Source: Chloroflexota bacterium (GTDB taxonomy: Bacteria; Chloroflexota; UBA11872). From it: a DNA stretch of 64,000 bases. Of the stretch, positions 1-8,958 are shown piece after piece. The notes under the pieces were generated by a model, which made no database searches, was not told the DNA's origin, and saw nothing but the letters and a program-made list of their open reading frames with translations. Numbering within the stretch: position 1 is the stretch's first letter; every line of letters starts with the position of its first letter. The stretch is from positions 62,001-126,000 of the forward strand of contig JAJDZU010000006.1 of NCBI GenBank assembly GCA_022824495.1, read 5' to 3'. Position numbers and translations under genes: made by a program.

Positions 1-732
1 CTGGCCGACGGCAACGAGGACCTCCTGTACTACGACGAGAACGCGAGCCGGATGACTATTTTCGACGACGGCGCCCATCGCGGGCACGAATTCGTCGTCA
101 ACGCCATCTGGCAGGAGGGCATCTCCAACAAGCTTGAAGATTCCAAGATGCTTTCCGGCGAATTCAGCGACCCGTTCTCCGCCGGCAAGATGGGGGTGGC
201 GAACTTCGGGAGTGCCGGAAATTTCGTGGTCCGCATTGCCGGGCGCTTCGACTGGGGCATCAACGTTCAGCCCGAGGGTCCGCGGGGTGAGGCGCCGGTC
301 CATACCTCACAGCAGCCGCACCTGGTAACGAACGCCGCCGAGTCCAACGGTGTGCTTGAGCAAACCGTGGACATGCTGGTGTTCTTTGCTGGGCCCGAAG
401 TCCAGGAACGGGCGGCCATCGATCGCGGGTTCATTCCGGTCAACTTCCAGGTGCACGCCGGCCCCTCAATGAAGGCCGCGCCCCCGCAGGGGCACGAGCA
501 CATCACCCGCATCCTGACCAGTCGCGACGATCACCAGCACTGGCAGTCGGCGCACCCGAGCTGGTGGGAGTGGTTCGATGGATGGCGCGGCGGCGCCGAC
601 CGGTCGTTCATCGGCGAAGCCTCGCCGGAGGAAGGCCGCGAGGCGATCATGGCAGCCTCGAACACCATCCTCGAGAACCAGCACGACGCCTGGGTCGACT
701 ACAAGAACTGGGCAAGCACCCTGTCCAGCTAA
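1..732 (+). CDS. Extracellular solute-binding protein, C-terminal part (5' end outside window)
   Basis: The reading frame is open from base 1 and ends at TAA 730-732, so about 243 C-terminal residues are present and the start lies upstream. It aligns along its whole length with the C-terminal half of the next gene (shared patterns include DPFSAGKM, FAGPEVQ, IDRG, HPSWWEW and FIGE..PEEG). It is therefore a paralogous periplasmic substrate-binding lipoprotein of an ABC sugar-type importer (SBP family 1 fold, inferred). The two genes sit in tandem. No permease or ATPase subunit follows, so transporter partners must lie upstream of the window or elsewhere. A strong hairpin follows the stop codon. 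Confidence 0.8.
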   Translation: MADGNEDLLYYDENASRMTIFDDGAHRGHEFVVNAIWQEGISNKLEDSKMLSGEFSDPFSAGKMGVANFGSAGNFVVRIAGRFDWGINVQPEGPRGEAPVHTSQQPHLVTNAAESNGVLEQTVDMLVFFAGPEVQERAAIDRGFIPVNFQVHAGPSMKAAPPQGHEHITRILTSRDDHQHWQSAHPSWWEWFDGWRGGADRSFIGEASPEEGREAIMAASNTILENQHDAWVDYKNWASTLSS

Positions 733-761
733 GTTCGCGCGCTCACGGCGCACGGAAAACC

Positions 762-791
762 ACCGGCCGATGCCTCCGGGCATCGGCCGGT
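762..791 (+). terminator. Perfect hairpin, likely transcription terminator
   Basis: A 13-bp perfect stem (762-774 with 779-791) closes on a TCCG tetraloop, 30 bases after the stop of the first solute-binding protein gene. There is no long T tract, only TGCATT, so termination is likely but the hairpin might instead stabilise the mRNA end. Confidence 0.6.
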
Positions 792-921
792 TGCATTGCC
801 AAGGGCTCGCCTGCATGACTCACATCCGGATTGATATTCCGCTATCGATACGAGAACCTGACCGAGGGTCGTTGCAGGGGTTCGCACCAGGCTTGGCGCC
901 GGGCACGGCCAGCCAGCAGTC

Positions 922-950
922 TTGACCCATACCCGTACGCTAGTTAGGCT
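922..950 (+). promoter_or_regulatory. Sigma-70-type promoter for the second solute-binding protein gene
   Basis: TTGACC (922-927) and TAGGCT (945-950) are separated by exactly 17 bases, a near-consensus housekeeping promoter. Predicted transcription starts near 957, giving a leader of about 100 bases to the ATG at 1060. TAGGCT or TAGGAT recurs before other genes in the window (37067, 37822, 50804), suggesting a preferred -10 in this organism. Confidence 0.6.
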
Positions 951-1059
951 TCGGCACTTTCCCGCCCTTGAAGTGGGGAGGCTTGCGAACCGTATCGGCG
1001 AGATACGGGTGACGGCCTCCAGGCACGTGGGGCAGCCTGCAAGGGAGGCATGGCGGAAT

Positions 1060-2739
1060 ATGGTTACCCGAAGGCAAATGCTTCGCATGGGCGGCACCGC
1101 CGCCCTTGGGATTTCCGGCGCGGTAGCGCTGGCGGCCTGCGGCGAGACGCAAGTCGTCACCAAGGAAGTCCCCGTCGAGAAGGTCGTCGTTAAAGAGGTT
1201 CCGGTCGAGAAGATCGTTACGCAGCAAGTCGAAAGGGTCGTAACGCAGGAAGTCGAACGGGTCGTCCGCCAGGAGGTCCCGGTCGAGAGGGTCGTCGAGG
1301 TCGAGAAGGTCGTCGAGAAGGTCGTAACCCAGGAAGTCGAAAAGGTCGTCGAGGTCGAGAAGGTCGTCGAAGTCGAGAAGATCGTCGAGGTCGAGGCGAT
1401 GGCGCAGCGACCGAGCGCGGTCATCCGGCTGGCCAACGACCACTCGTCAGGCGCTCGCGGTGCGGCCATGAGTTGGGCGTTGGACAAGTTCCACGCGCAG
1501 TTCCCGCACATCGTTATCAAGTTCGAGCCGCAAGACCACCTGTACGTGGACTCGTTCTCGATCCACATCGCCGCCGGCACGCAGGCCGAGCTTGCGCTGC
1601 TGGACGGCGGATTCTTCAACACCTGGGTGCACCGCGGCGGCTTCGCCCGCATCGACGGCGCGCTGAGCAAGCACCCCGATTGGGACCCGACCAAGTGGTA
1701 CGCCCCGCCGGACGAAATGACCGTTGGTCAGTTCGACGACGACCGGGTGTCCCGCCCGGCCCCGCACACCACGGGTTACGGCGGAGTCGCCCAGTTTGGG
1801 ATGCCCTACCAGGGCAACATCAATGGGAAAATCTTCAACTTCACGCTGCTGGAGGAGATGGGCATCCCAATGCCGGTGGAGGGCTCGTTCCACCTGGAGC
1901 GCGAGGCCTGGGACCTGTACATGCAAGCCTCAGACCCGGAGGCAGGCACTTGGGGTCTGCGGATGGCGTCCAATGCCTGGATCGTCTGGGGCAGTTGGGC
2001 GCGCGCCTTGCAGAACAGCGGGAATCACATGTACCGCGCCCCCGACCAGTTGCACTGGGACATCTTCAACGACGGTGGTGACCGGGGCTTCGCCTACGCG
2101 GTCAACAGCGTGCAGACGGACGCCGTGGCGCCGCCGTTCGACCAGCTCCAGCAGATCGCCGGGGAATTCGGCGACCCGTTCTCGGCCGGAAAGATGGCCA
2201 CCTACTGGACCGGCGGTGGCGTTGGCGGGACCATCCCGCGCATCAAGGACCGCTTCTCCTGGGGTCTTGGACCCATCGAGGAGGGCGACCGCGGTGGCGC
2301 CCCGCACCACTTCACCAACCAGGGCCAGTACTGCACGGCCACGGCCGAGCGGAACGGTCTGGTGGAAGAGTGCACCGAGACCTTGCTGTACTTCGCGGGT
2401 CCCGATGTCCAGGGCCGCATCGCGATCGACCGCGGCTCGCTGCCCATGCTCAAGACGGTGATCGAGTCCGACGAGTTCAAGGCCGGGCCGCCCGAGAACC
2501 ACGGGTACTACAAGACCTGGATGGACAAGACGGACCACCACCATTGGCAGAACGGCCACCCCAACTGGTGGGAGTGGTACGAGTCCTTCCGTGCGGCCGA
2601 CTCGCCCTTCATCGGCGACATGTCGATCGAAGAGGGAATGCAGCACATCATCAACACCTCCGACCGTGTTCTCGAGAACACCAGGGCGGAGTACGACGAG
2701 TGGAAGGCCTGGATCGACGCGCTGCCGCCGTCGGCCTAA
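1060..2739 (+). CDS. ABC-type sugar solute-binding lipoprotein with Tat signal and Val/Glu repeat linker
   Basis: A 559-residue exported binding protein, inferred to capture a sugar-like substrate for an ABC importer. The N-terminus has a twin arginine (R4-R5), a hydrophobic stretch and a lipobox ending at Cys27 (ALAAC), so it is probably a Tat-exported lipoprotein. Residues about 31-115 are a low-complexity chain of VEKVV, EVPVEK and QEVERVV units, typical of Chloroflexota binding proteins and probably a stalk from the membrane. The rest is a family 1 SBP-like domain, paralogous to the partial gene upstream. I chose ATG 1060 because the twin-arginine signal starts there; the frame extends to a TTG at 922 that lies inside a promoter. 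A purine-rich AAGGGAGG lies about 11 bases before the ATG. Confidence 0.85.
   Translation: MVTRRQMLRMGGTAALGISGAVALAACGETQVVTKEVPVEKVVVKEVPVEKIVTQQVERVVTQEVERVVRQEVPVERVVEVEKVVEKVVTQEVEKVVEVEKVVEVEKIVEVEAMAQRPSAVIRLANDHSSGARGAAMSWALDKFHAQFPHIVIKFEPQDHLYVDSFSIHIAAGTQAELALLDGGFFNTWVHRGGFARIDGALSKHPDWDPTKWYAPPDEMTVGQFDDDRVSRPAPHTTGYGGVAQFGMPYQGNINGKIFNFTLLEEMGIPMPVEGSFHLEREAWDLYMQASDPEAGTWGLRMASNAWIVWGSWARALQNSGNHMYRAPDQLHWDIFNDGGDRGFAYAVNSVQTDAVAPPFDQLQQIAGEFGDPFSAGKMATYWTGGGVGGTIPRIKDRFSWGLGPIEEGDRGGAPHHFTNQGQYCTATAERNGLVEECTETLLYFAGPDVQGRIAIDRGSLPMLKTVIESDEFKAGPPENHGYYKTWMDKTDHHHWQNGHPNWWEWYESFRAADSPFIGDMSIEEGMQHIINTSDRVLENTRAEYDEWKAWIDALPPSA
1147..1401 (+). repeat. Degenerate short tandem repeats coding for the Val/Glu/Lys linker
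   Basis: Reiterated GTCGAGAAGGTCGT-like units, mostly 12-15 bases, run inside the solute-binding protein gene and encode VEKVV-type repeats. Units are in phase with the reading frame and vary by multiples of three bases, as expected for a protein stalk subject to slippage. Confidence 0.75.
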
Positions 2740-2770
2740 GCACCAGACGCTCGTCCGATTTAGCGGGCGA

Positions 2771-2807
2771 GAGACCGTCGGCCCGGCACACGCCGGGCCG
2801 ACGGCTC
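2771..2807 (+). terminator. Strong hairpin, likely terminator
   Basis: A perfect 13-bp GC-rich stem (2775-2787 with 2792-2804) with an ACAC loop, flanked by GAG/CTC and followed by GTTT. It lies 35 bases after the solute-binding protein stop codon and fits an intrinsic terminator with a short T run. Confidence 0.65.
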
Positions 2808-2948
2808 GTTTAAGGCCGAAACTCCGGCGCCACGGGCCGGTGGTCTAACGCCGCGCTGCGATAGGCTCCGATGGCCGACGCCATCCGCGGCGAGTCTCGC
2901 CGGTTGCCGGCCGCAGCGCCTCGGAAGGCCCTGAGGGAGCAGACCGGC

Positions 2949-4046
2949 ATGAGCTTCAAAGTCGGGATCATTGGGCATACGGGGCATGGCAACTATGGGC
3001 ACTACCTCGACATGGCGTTTGTCGGGGTGGAGGGTGCCGACATCGCGGCGCTGGCCGACCCGGACGACGCGGGACGGGCCGAGACGGCCGCAAAAACCGG
3101 CGCGCGCACGGCCTACGCTGACTACCGCGAGATGCTGGACGTCGAGAAGCCCGATATCGCCGTGGTGGCTTCGCGGGAGGTCGGCGATCACCGCGACCTG
3201 GTCATCGACGCCGCGCGGGCGGGCGCCAACGTCTACCTGGAGAAGCCGGTCGCCACCGCGCCCGCGGACGTGGACGCCATGCAAGCCGCCTGCGACGAGT
3301 CGTCCGTCATCTGCGTGGTCGCCCATCCCTGGCGCGGCCATCCGCCGATTCAGCATGTGGCGATTCCCTTGGTCAAGTCGGGACGCATCGGCGAGCCGCG
3401 CCTGGTGCGAGTCTTCGGCAAGGATGGCGAGCACGGCGGCGACGAGATGTTCCTGGACCTGTACCCCCACTTCTTCGACTTCCTGTGGCAACTCTTCGGC
3501 GCCCCGCTGTGGTGCAGCGCCCACCTGACCCAGGACGGCCGCACCTGCGAGCAGTCCGACCTCAGGCCCGGCTGGGAGGGCATGGGGCTGGTGGCCGGCA
3601 ACGGTCTCAAGGCCTATTACTGCTTCGAGGGCGGCGTGGCTGCCGACGTCGAGTCCTACCAGGGTGACGGGGTCTCGGACCCCTACCGCGTCGACATCTA
3701 CGGCACCGAGGGCACGATCTCATTGCCGGGTCCAATGGGGCGCGGTCCCGACATATACCTGCATCCGAAGGCCAACCCGGAACTGATCGATGATGACGGC
3801 TGGGAGGTCGTCCCCGCCGAGCCGCCGCCGGACCGCCACAAGTGGCTGCGGTCACATCGGCGCATGGCTCGCTCGATGATGGACATGCTGGAGGGCAAGC
3901 AGCCGGAGTGGGACCTGGTGCAGTTGCCCAACGCGAAGCTCTACCTGGAAATGGCCATGCTGGCCCACGCCTCCCACATGCAGGGAGCGCGCGTGGGCTT
4001 GCCGCTGCCGGACGGCAAGAACCCCTTCGATCACTGGACGGCGTAG
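2949..4046 (+). CDS. Gfo/Idh/MocA family NAD(P)-dependent oxidoreductase
   Basis: A 365-residue cytoplasmic oxidoreductase. The N-terminus has the beta strand and glycine-rich turn of a Rossmann fold (VGIIGHTGHGNYG, an unusual loop) and the family's YLEKPVA lysine motif near residue 95; the remainder is the alpha/beta substrate domain. Members oxidise sugars, inositols or sugar acids or act on glycosides; the substrate is not predictable here. The start is ATG 2949, preceded by AGGGAG; the frame is open to an ATG at 2871, just below a TAGGCT box (2862-2867), but the fold begins at 2949. It lies between the sugar-binding protein and another Gfo/Idh gene on the same strand. Confidence 0.85.
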   Translation: MSFKVGIIGHTGHGNYGHYLDMAFVGVEGADIAALADPDDAGRAETAAKTGARTAYADYREMLDVEKPDIAVVASREVGDHRDLVIDAARAGANVYLEKPVATAPADVDAMQAACDESSVICVVAHPWRGHPPIQHVAIPLVKSGRIGEPRLVRVFGKDGEHGGDEMFLDLYPHFFDFLWQLFGAPLWCSAHLTQDGRTCEQSDLRPGWEGMGLVAGNGLKAYYCFEGGVAADVESYQGDGVSDPYRVDIYGTEGTISLPGPMGRGPDIYLHPKANPELIDDDGWEVVPAEPPPDRHKWLRSHRRMARSMMDMLEGKQPEWDLVQLPNAKLYLEMAMLAHASHMQGARVGLPLPDGKNPFDHWTA

Positions 4047-4127
4047 TCGCCACGCTCGCTGGAATCCGTACTCGTTCGGCTGGCCAGCCCCTGGATGACG
4101 AGTAGCGCGCTTCCCCGGCGGGCTCGA

Positions 4128-4143
4128 TGTTTCACGTGAAACA
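4128..4143. promoter_or_regulatory. parS site (ParB binding)
   Basis: TGTTTCACGTGAAACA is a 16-base perfect palindrome identical to the canonical bacterial chromosomal parS; the symmetry extends by one base each side (4127-4144). ParB loads here and spreads to organise and segregate the origin region. It lies in the gap between two Gfo/Idh genes. A second identical site is at 50766-50781. Confidence 0.9.
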
Positions 4144-4296
4144 TTCGGGCGCGGCTTCGCCGACCCCACCCCGAGAGTCCAGAGCCTCGGGTTATTTCCA
4201 TGGGCTGCCCGGCATTCTGCGATGATGCCGTTCGAACCGGTCGGCGGCCCGCGCGGCACCCGCCTGGCGCGCTGATCTCTCGCAGGGGGTGGAGAC

Positions 4297-5433
4297 ATGT
4301 CAGCCAGCAATCTCCCGGCGTTTCGCATTGGGGTGGTTGGATGCGGCGGGATCAGTTCCCGCCATGGCCGCGCCGGCCTGGAATCGGAGAAGCTCCAACT
4401 CGTCGCTTGCTGCGACATCCGTGAGTCGGTCGCTCGCGAGTGGGCCGAGACCTACGACTGCGAGGCCTGGTACACCGACTACGAGGAGATGATCCGGGAC
4501 CAGGACCTGGACGGCGTGGTGCTGGCCACCTGGCCCAACCAGCACCGCGAACAGGTGGAGCGCTGCCTCGACGCCGGCGCCCGCAACATCCTCAGCGAGA
4601 AATCACTCACGGCCAACGGGCAGGAAGCGCTGGAACTGGCGCAACTGGTCAAGTCGGCCGGCGCGTACCTGATGGAAGGCTTCATGTACCGCCACCACCC
4701 GTTCGTGGCCGAGTTGGAGCGCCAGGTGGCCGCGGGAAACATCGGCCAGGTCGACTCCGTCAGCGCCAAATTCAGCATCTTCGACTACGAAGAGGAGAGC
4801 GCCGAAGATCCCAACCGCAACTGGCGGCGCGATCCCGAGCGCCTGGGCGGCTCGCCCTGGGATATCACCTGCTACGCCATCAACGCGGTCAACCACTTCG
4901 CCTCGATGGGGGCGGGCGGACGCGGCACCGGCCAGGGATCCAATCCCGACGGAACGCTCGGTTCCGACGCGAAGAGCCTTGTGGCCGCCCGGCCGAGCCG
5001 CGTGTTGTCGGTTGGGAGCATGAGCGAGGTCTACGGCACCCTGAACCGGCAGTTCGGGCTGATCGAATACGACAGCGGCTGCGTGGGCTACGTGGAAGGC
5101 AGCCGCCAGGCGCATCTCAGTGAAGAACTGCACATTGCCGGCAGCGAAGGCCGCCTGGGCATCCGCCGAGCCTGGCGTCCGCAGGTCGAGCCGGTCATCC
5201 AGCACTTCTACGGCAGCGACGAGGTCCGGGAAATCCCGGTCCCCAGGGTCGAGATGTACCGGCGGCAGATGGAGAACTTCGCCGACGTGGCCCAAGGCGT
5301 CGCCGAGCCGGTGATGCCGCTGATCCAGACGGTGGTGAACATGTACACCATCGAGGCGACCGTCACCAGCCAGATGGAAGACCGCCTCGTGGATCTCGAG
5401 CTCCCGGCCAGCCTCTTCGAAAAGTCGACATAG
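4297..5433 (+). CDS. Gfo/Idh/MocA family oxidoreductase
   Basis: A 378-residue oxidoreductase. Residues 9-22 contain the Rossmann signature FRIGVVGCGGIS, and ILSEKSLT near residue 107 is the catalytic-lysine motif, with Ser replacing the usual Pro. The C-terminal domain has the family's GFMYRHHP substrate-loop pattern, common in enzymes acting on sugars or dihydrodiols. Start ATG 4297 has a GGGGGTGGAG ribosome-binding sequence. It is separated from the preceding Gfo/Idh by 250 bases holding parS, so it probably has its own promoter. The two neighbours are only distantly related and likely act on different substrates. Confidence 0.85.
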   Translation: MSASNLPAFRIGVVGCGGISSRHGRAGLESEKLQLVACCDIRESVAREWAETYDCEAWYTDYEEMIRDQDLDGVVLATWPNQHREQVERCLDAGARNILSEKSLTANGQEALELAQLVKSAGAYLMEGFMYRHHPFVAELERQVAAGNIGQVDSVSAKFSIFDYEEESAEDPNRNWRRDPERLGGSPWDITCYAINAVNHFASMGAGGRGTGQGSNPDGTLGSDAKSLVAARPSRVLSVGSMSEVYGTLNRQFGLIEYDSGCVGYVEGSRQAHLSEELHIAGSEGRLGIRRAWRPQVEPVIQHFYGSDEVREIPVPRVEMYRRQMENFADVAQGVAEPVMPLIQTVVNMYTIEATVTSQMEDRLVDLELPASLFEKST

Positions 5434-5509
5434 CAGGCCCGTCCGGCCGTACGACCGCGGGCTCGGCGATTGGCCGCGGTGCGTGCCTGGGTGCCAATAT
5501 GACGCGCCC

Positions 5510-6676
5510 ATGAGCGCACACGTCACAACTGAACGCGAAGCCAGCGAGCTGCTGAGCCGGCTGGTCGCCACGCCCAGCGTGACGCCCGACGTCGAGGGCG
5601 GCACCGGCGAAGCGGCAATGGGCGACCTTGTCGAGGAGTTCGCCCGCTCCATCGGCGCGCAGATCACCCGCCAGGAAGTCTTCCCCGGCCGCGAAAACGT
5701 GATTTGCACGATCGCACCCGACGCGCCCGGCCCGCACCTGATGCTGGAAGCGCACATGGACACCGTGGCGCTGGGGCCGATGACCAACGGCCACGAGCCG
5801 TTCATGGACGACCAGGGCCGGCTGCATGGTCGGGGCTCCTGCGACACCAAGGGCTCGCTGGCGGCCATGCTGCTGGCGCTCCAGTGGGCCGCCGGCGTCT
5901 CCGATCCGGCCGGTCCGCTCACCGTCGCGGCAGCGGTGGACGAGGAAACCGGCAGCGCCGGAGCCAAGGCGCTGCCGCACTCGGGAGTCAAGGTGGATGG
6001 CGCCATCGTCGGGGAGCCGACGAGCCTGGAGGTGGTTCGTTCGCACCGCGGCGGCCGTTACTGGCCCCTGATCACCCACGGCACCGCGGTCCACAGTTCC
6101 ACGCCCGAGCTTGGCGACAATGCCATCCTGCGCATGGCTGACGTCCTGCACGTCCTCCGCGAGGAATACGGCCGGCGCCTGGCCGGTCGCACCCACCCGC
6201 TGGTCGGCAACTCGTCGTTCTCGGTCGGCATCATCAAGGCCGGGACCTCGTTCAACATGGTTCCCGACCGCTGCGAGGCCATCATCGAGCGTCGCCAGAT
6301 CCCCGGCGAGTCGGTCGACGACGTGGAGGCGGAACTCGCGGAGGTCCTGGAGATCGCGCGCCGCCGCCACCCCGACCTGCGCGTGGAGGTGGAGGCGCCG
6401 TTTGTGTTCGGGGACGTGCTGGACACACCGGCCGACGCGCCGATCGTGCAGGTGCTGCGGGATGCCGTGACGGACGTCTGCGGTGAGGCGAACGTGATCG
6501 GCGTGTCCTACGGATCCGACGCCGCCACGCTGGCCGCCGCCGGCATTCCCAGCGTGCTGTGCGGACCGGGCGACATCGCCTACGCGCATAGCGCCGACGA
6601 GTTCGTGCCGATGGCGGAAGTCGTGCAGGCGGCCGAGATCTACGCGCGCGCCTGGAAGCGCTTCGCCGCCGCCTGA
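5510..6676 (+). CDS. M20 family metallopeptidase/deacylase (ArgE/DapE-like)
   Basis: A 388-residue zinc-dependent amidohydrolase. Visible metal and catalytic motifs: EAHMDTV near residue 82 (His and Asp), GRGSCDTKG near 112 (bridging Asp), DEETGSAG near 145 (catalytic Glu-Glu), EPTS, and a C-terminal YAHSADEF His motif. Members remove acyl or amino acid groups from small molecules (N-acetylornithine, succinyl-diaminopimelate, dipeptides). ATG 5510 is preferred to an upstream GTG because the conserved region starts there. The stop overlaps the sulfatase start (TGATG), implying translational coupling and one operon, so it may act on a product of the same catabolic route. Confidence 0.85.
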   Translation: MSAHVTTEREASELLSRLVATPSVTPDVEGGTGEAAMGDLVEEFARSIGAQITRQEVFPGRENVICTIAPDAPGPHLMLEAHMDTVALGPMTNGHEPFMDDQGRLHGRGSCDTKGSLAAMLLALQWAAGVSDPAGPLTVAAAVDEETGSAGAKALPHSGVKVDGAIVGEPTSLEVVRSHRGGRYWPLITHGTAVHSSTPELGDNAILRMADVLHVLREEYGRRLAGRTHPLVGNSSFSVGIIKAGTSFNMVPDRCEAIIERRQIPGESVDDVEAELAEVLEIARRRHPDLRVEVEAPFVFGDVLDTPADAPIVQVLRDAVTDVCGEANVIGVSYGSDAATLAAAGIPSVLCGPGDIAYAHSADEFVPMAEVVQAAEIYARAWKRFAAA

Positions 6677-8121
6677 TGCCGCCCACGGCCGCCGGCGGGC
6701 GTCCGAACATCGTCCTGGTCATCACCGACCAGCAGCGCTACGACACCATTGCCGCGCTCGGGCACCCGCACGTCGACACGCCGAACCTCGACCGGCTGGT
6801 CCGCGAAGGCGTCAGCTTCGACGAGTGCCACGTCACCGCCGCCTCCTGCGTCCCCGCCCGCGCCAGCCTCTTCAACGGGCTCTATCCGCATACGACCGGG
6901 GTACTGCGCAACGGCTGCGAATGGCGGCGGTCCTGGGTCGAGCAGCTGGCGGCCTCGGGCTACCACTGTCTCAATGTCGGCAAGATGCACACCGTCCCCT
7001 TCGAGACGCCGCTGGGCTTCCACGAGCGTTACGTCGTCGAGAACAAGGACCGCTTCCTGGACGGCCGCTACTACTTTGACGAGTGGGACAAGGCGCTGGC
7101 CGCCCGCGGCCTCGTCAAGCAACAGCGCGAGCTGTACCGGCAGCGACCCGACTACCACGAAGCCATGGGCGCCTTCACCTGGGATCTGCCCGCCGACATG
7201 CACAGCGACAACTTCGTGGGCGGCCTGGCGCGCTGGTGGCTGGACACCTACCCCACCACCCGGCCACTGTTCCTTGAAGTCGGCTTCCCCGGCCCGCACC
7301 CGCCCTACGACCCGACGCCCGAGGCGCTGGCGCCGTACCTGGACCGCGACCTGCCCATCCAGCCTGTTTCGCAGGCCGATCTGGACGGCCAGCCCGAAGC
7401 GATGCGCGTCATGCGCGAGCACAACACCGAGGTCGATCACGACTCGGTGGTGCACATCGTCGATCCACCGTTGAAGTCACGGCACCGCCAGCGGGCCCAC
7501 TACCTGGCCAACGTGACCATGATCGACACGCAGATGGGCGAACTGATGGACGCCCTGGAACGCAACGGCTACACCGACGACTGCGTGGTGATCTTCACCT
7601 CCGACCACGGCGATTGCCTGGGCGACCACGGCCACATCCAGAAGTGGACCATGTACGACGCGGTGACGAGGGTGCCCTGCATCGTCTGGTCGCCCAACCG
7701 CTTTGCCGGTGGACGCCGGATCGACGACCTGGTCCAGTGGTTCGACCTGGGCCCGACCATCCTGGAAATGGCCGGCTGCGAGCCGGACTCAAACATGGCA
7801 GCTCACTCACTGCTGCGGGCGCTCGAAGGCGGCATCCCGCCACACCGCGACTACGTCTTCACCGAACAGGGCCGCGACGACGGCAACGGCCTGCACGTGG
7901 ACCTGGTGACGGCGGTGCGCAGCCGCACCTGGAAGCTGGTTCACTTCCTCGGCGAGGAGGAGGGGCAACTCTTTGACCTGCAGAACGACCCGCAGGAAGA
8001 GCACAACCTGTGGGATGACCCCGCGGCGGCGCAGATCCGCAGCGAGATGCTGGATGTTCTGCGCGACTGGCGCCTAGCCAGTGGCGTGGCCACGGCTAAC
8101 TGGGCCAATGGCGCACGATAG
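6676..8121 (+). CDS. Sulfatase, Cys-type formylglycine (arylsulfatase/choline-sulfatase-like)
   Basis: A 481-residue type I sulfatase of the alkaline phosphatase superfamily. NIVLVITDQQR (11-21) gives the first metal Asp, and C58-V-P-A-R62 is the CxPxR signature whose Cys is oxidised to formylglycine. TSDHGDCLGDHG near residue 310 carries the other metal ligands. The C-terminus has the usual LFDLQNDPQEEHNL motif. It hydrolyses sulfate esters, probably of sulfated glycans or small organics. No signal peptide is visible, suggesting cytoplasmic action. The start overlaps the M20 peptidase stop by one base. No formylglycine-generating enzyme gene is seen in this window. Confidence 0.9.
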   Translation: MPPTAAGGRPNIVLVITDQQRYDTIAALGHPHVDTPNLDRLVREGVSFDECHVTAASCVPARASLFNGLYPHTTGVLRNGCEWRRSWVEQLAASGYHCLNVGKMHTVPFETPLGFHERYVVENKDRFLDGRYYFDEWDKALAARGLVKQQRELYRQRPDYHEAMGAFTWDLPADMHSDNFVGGLARWWLDTYPTTRPLFLEVGFPGPHPPYDPTPEALAPYLDRDLPIQPVSQADLDGQPEAMRVMREHNTEVDHDSVVHIVDPPLKSRHRQRAHYLANVTMIDTQMGELMDALERNGYTDDCVVIFTSDHGDCLGDHGHIQKWTMYDAVTRVPCIVWSPNRFAGGRRIDDLVQWFDLGPTILEMAGCEPDSNMAAHSLLRALEGGIPPHRDYVFTEQGRDDGNGLHVDLVTAVRSRTWKLVHFLGEEEGQLFDLQNDPQEEHNLWDDPAAAQIRSEMLDVLRDWRLASGVATANWANGAR

Positions 8122-8135
8122 TCGCTAGAGAAACC

Positions 8136-8171
8136 GAGAGGGGTGCCGGGAGCTAACCCGACACCCCTCTC
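8136..8171 (+). terminator. Hairpin after the sulfatase, likely terminator
   Basis: A 10-bp stem (8136-8145 with 8162-8171), one C/A mismatch, then four further pairs and an AGCTAA loop. It begins 14 bases after the sulfatase stop. No clear T tract follows, and it could serve both strands, because the next gene converges on it. Confidence 0.6.
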
Positions 8172-8279
8172 GAAACCTCAGACTTACCTTGACTTTGCCT
8201 TAGCCAAACTTACCTTTTCTCACCTGAATCGAGCGTACGACTCCGAAAACGCCCGGTCAATCCCGCGGCATCTGCAACG

Positions 8280-8843
8280 CTAGTTGCCCTCCTGAAATCG
8301 CTCGCGCTGATCGATGGCCTGAAGTAGCTGATTAAACAGAGCCAGCCCCTCGCGAGCGAGCAAGATGACTTGACCGAACCTCTCGGGAATCGCCATCTCG
8401 GCCAATCGCGACTTGATGTGATCGACGCGTTCCTGGTCTTCCGGGCCCAGGAACTCGGAGAGATCGTCGATATCGTCCGCTAAGTGTGTCGCTGTGTTGA
8501 GGGTCTGGGCGTGAATGCGCCGCAGCGCGCGGTGTCGATAGTGATCGACTCGCAACTGGACGGCCCCAAGCCGAAACACCATTCCGCCATACCCGTCTTC
8601 GAGCATGTATGACTCGAACTCCGCAAGCACTTGCTGGAAATGTATGAGTGTCCGGCGAGAGTCAAACCATGCGGCTCGAAAGCGGTCGCGATGAGTTCGC
8701 TCCTGAAACTGGCGTGTCCTGCGGGTCTCAAGGAACGCGGCGCCGCCCGCCACCACGCCCATGATTCCTAGCGCGATCGCAAAGGGATCGGGGTCAATCA
8801 GCTCCTCGTCGTTGGCGAGGAGATCTGTCGGTTCCTGACGCAT
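8280..8843 (-). CDS. Hypothetical protein with one N-terminal membrane segment
   Basis: A 187-residue protein I do not recognise. After an acidic N-terminus, residues about 20-40 (FAIALGIMGVVAGGAAF) form a probable membrane helix, followed by an Arg-rich helical cytoplasmic-type region and a long acidic-basic helical tail. The frame is open to 8987, but that would overlap the divergent GNAT gene; ATG 8843 leaves a 115-base divergent gap. No Shine-Dalgarno sequence is visible for it, so the start is uncertain. It converges on the sulfatase. Confidence 0.6.
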   Translation of the reverse strand: MRQEPTDLLANDEELIDPDPFAIALGIMGVVAGGAAFLETRRTRQFQERTHRDRFRAAWFDSRRTLIHFQQVLAEFESYMLEDGYGGMVFRLGAVQLRVDHYRHRALRRIHAQTLNTATHLADDIDDLSEFLGPEDQERVDHIKSRLAEMAIPERFGQVILLAREGLALFNQLLQAIDQRERFQEGN

Positions 8844-8958
8844 GAAGTGGGCGGATCCTGTGAAGTCGGATGCCAGGCACGCTACAACGCGCGTCCCCCG
8901 TTCGACGGTAGGAATGGCTACGAATAGGCTCAGGGAGCCCTGAGTCCACGGGACCCCG

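Larger units (their letters stand above)
733..1059. other. Intergenic region between tandem solute-binding protein genes
   Basis: This 327-base gap holds the terminator hairpin at 762-791 and a strong promoter-like sequence at 922-950. I see no convincing gene here. The reading frame of the downstream gene is open back to a TTG at 922, but that TTG is itself the -35 hexamer of the promoter, which argues against it as a start codon. Confidence 0.6.

Noticed and set aside
1147-1401. Possible CRISPR array or tandem satellite
   Set aside because: Units are 12-15 bases in the protein frame with no spacers; they encode a linker.
729-1694. 321-codon minus-strand frame
   Set aside because: Ser/Thr-rich antisense shadow of the Val/Glu repeat region in the binding-protein gene; no family resemblance.
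4128-4143. Palindrome as a terminator hairpin
   Set aside because: Exact match to parS and repeated identically at 50766; no loop, so a poor terminator.
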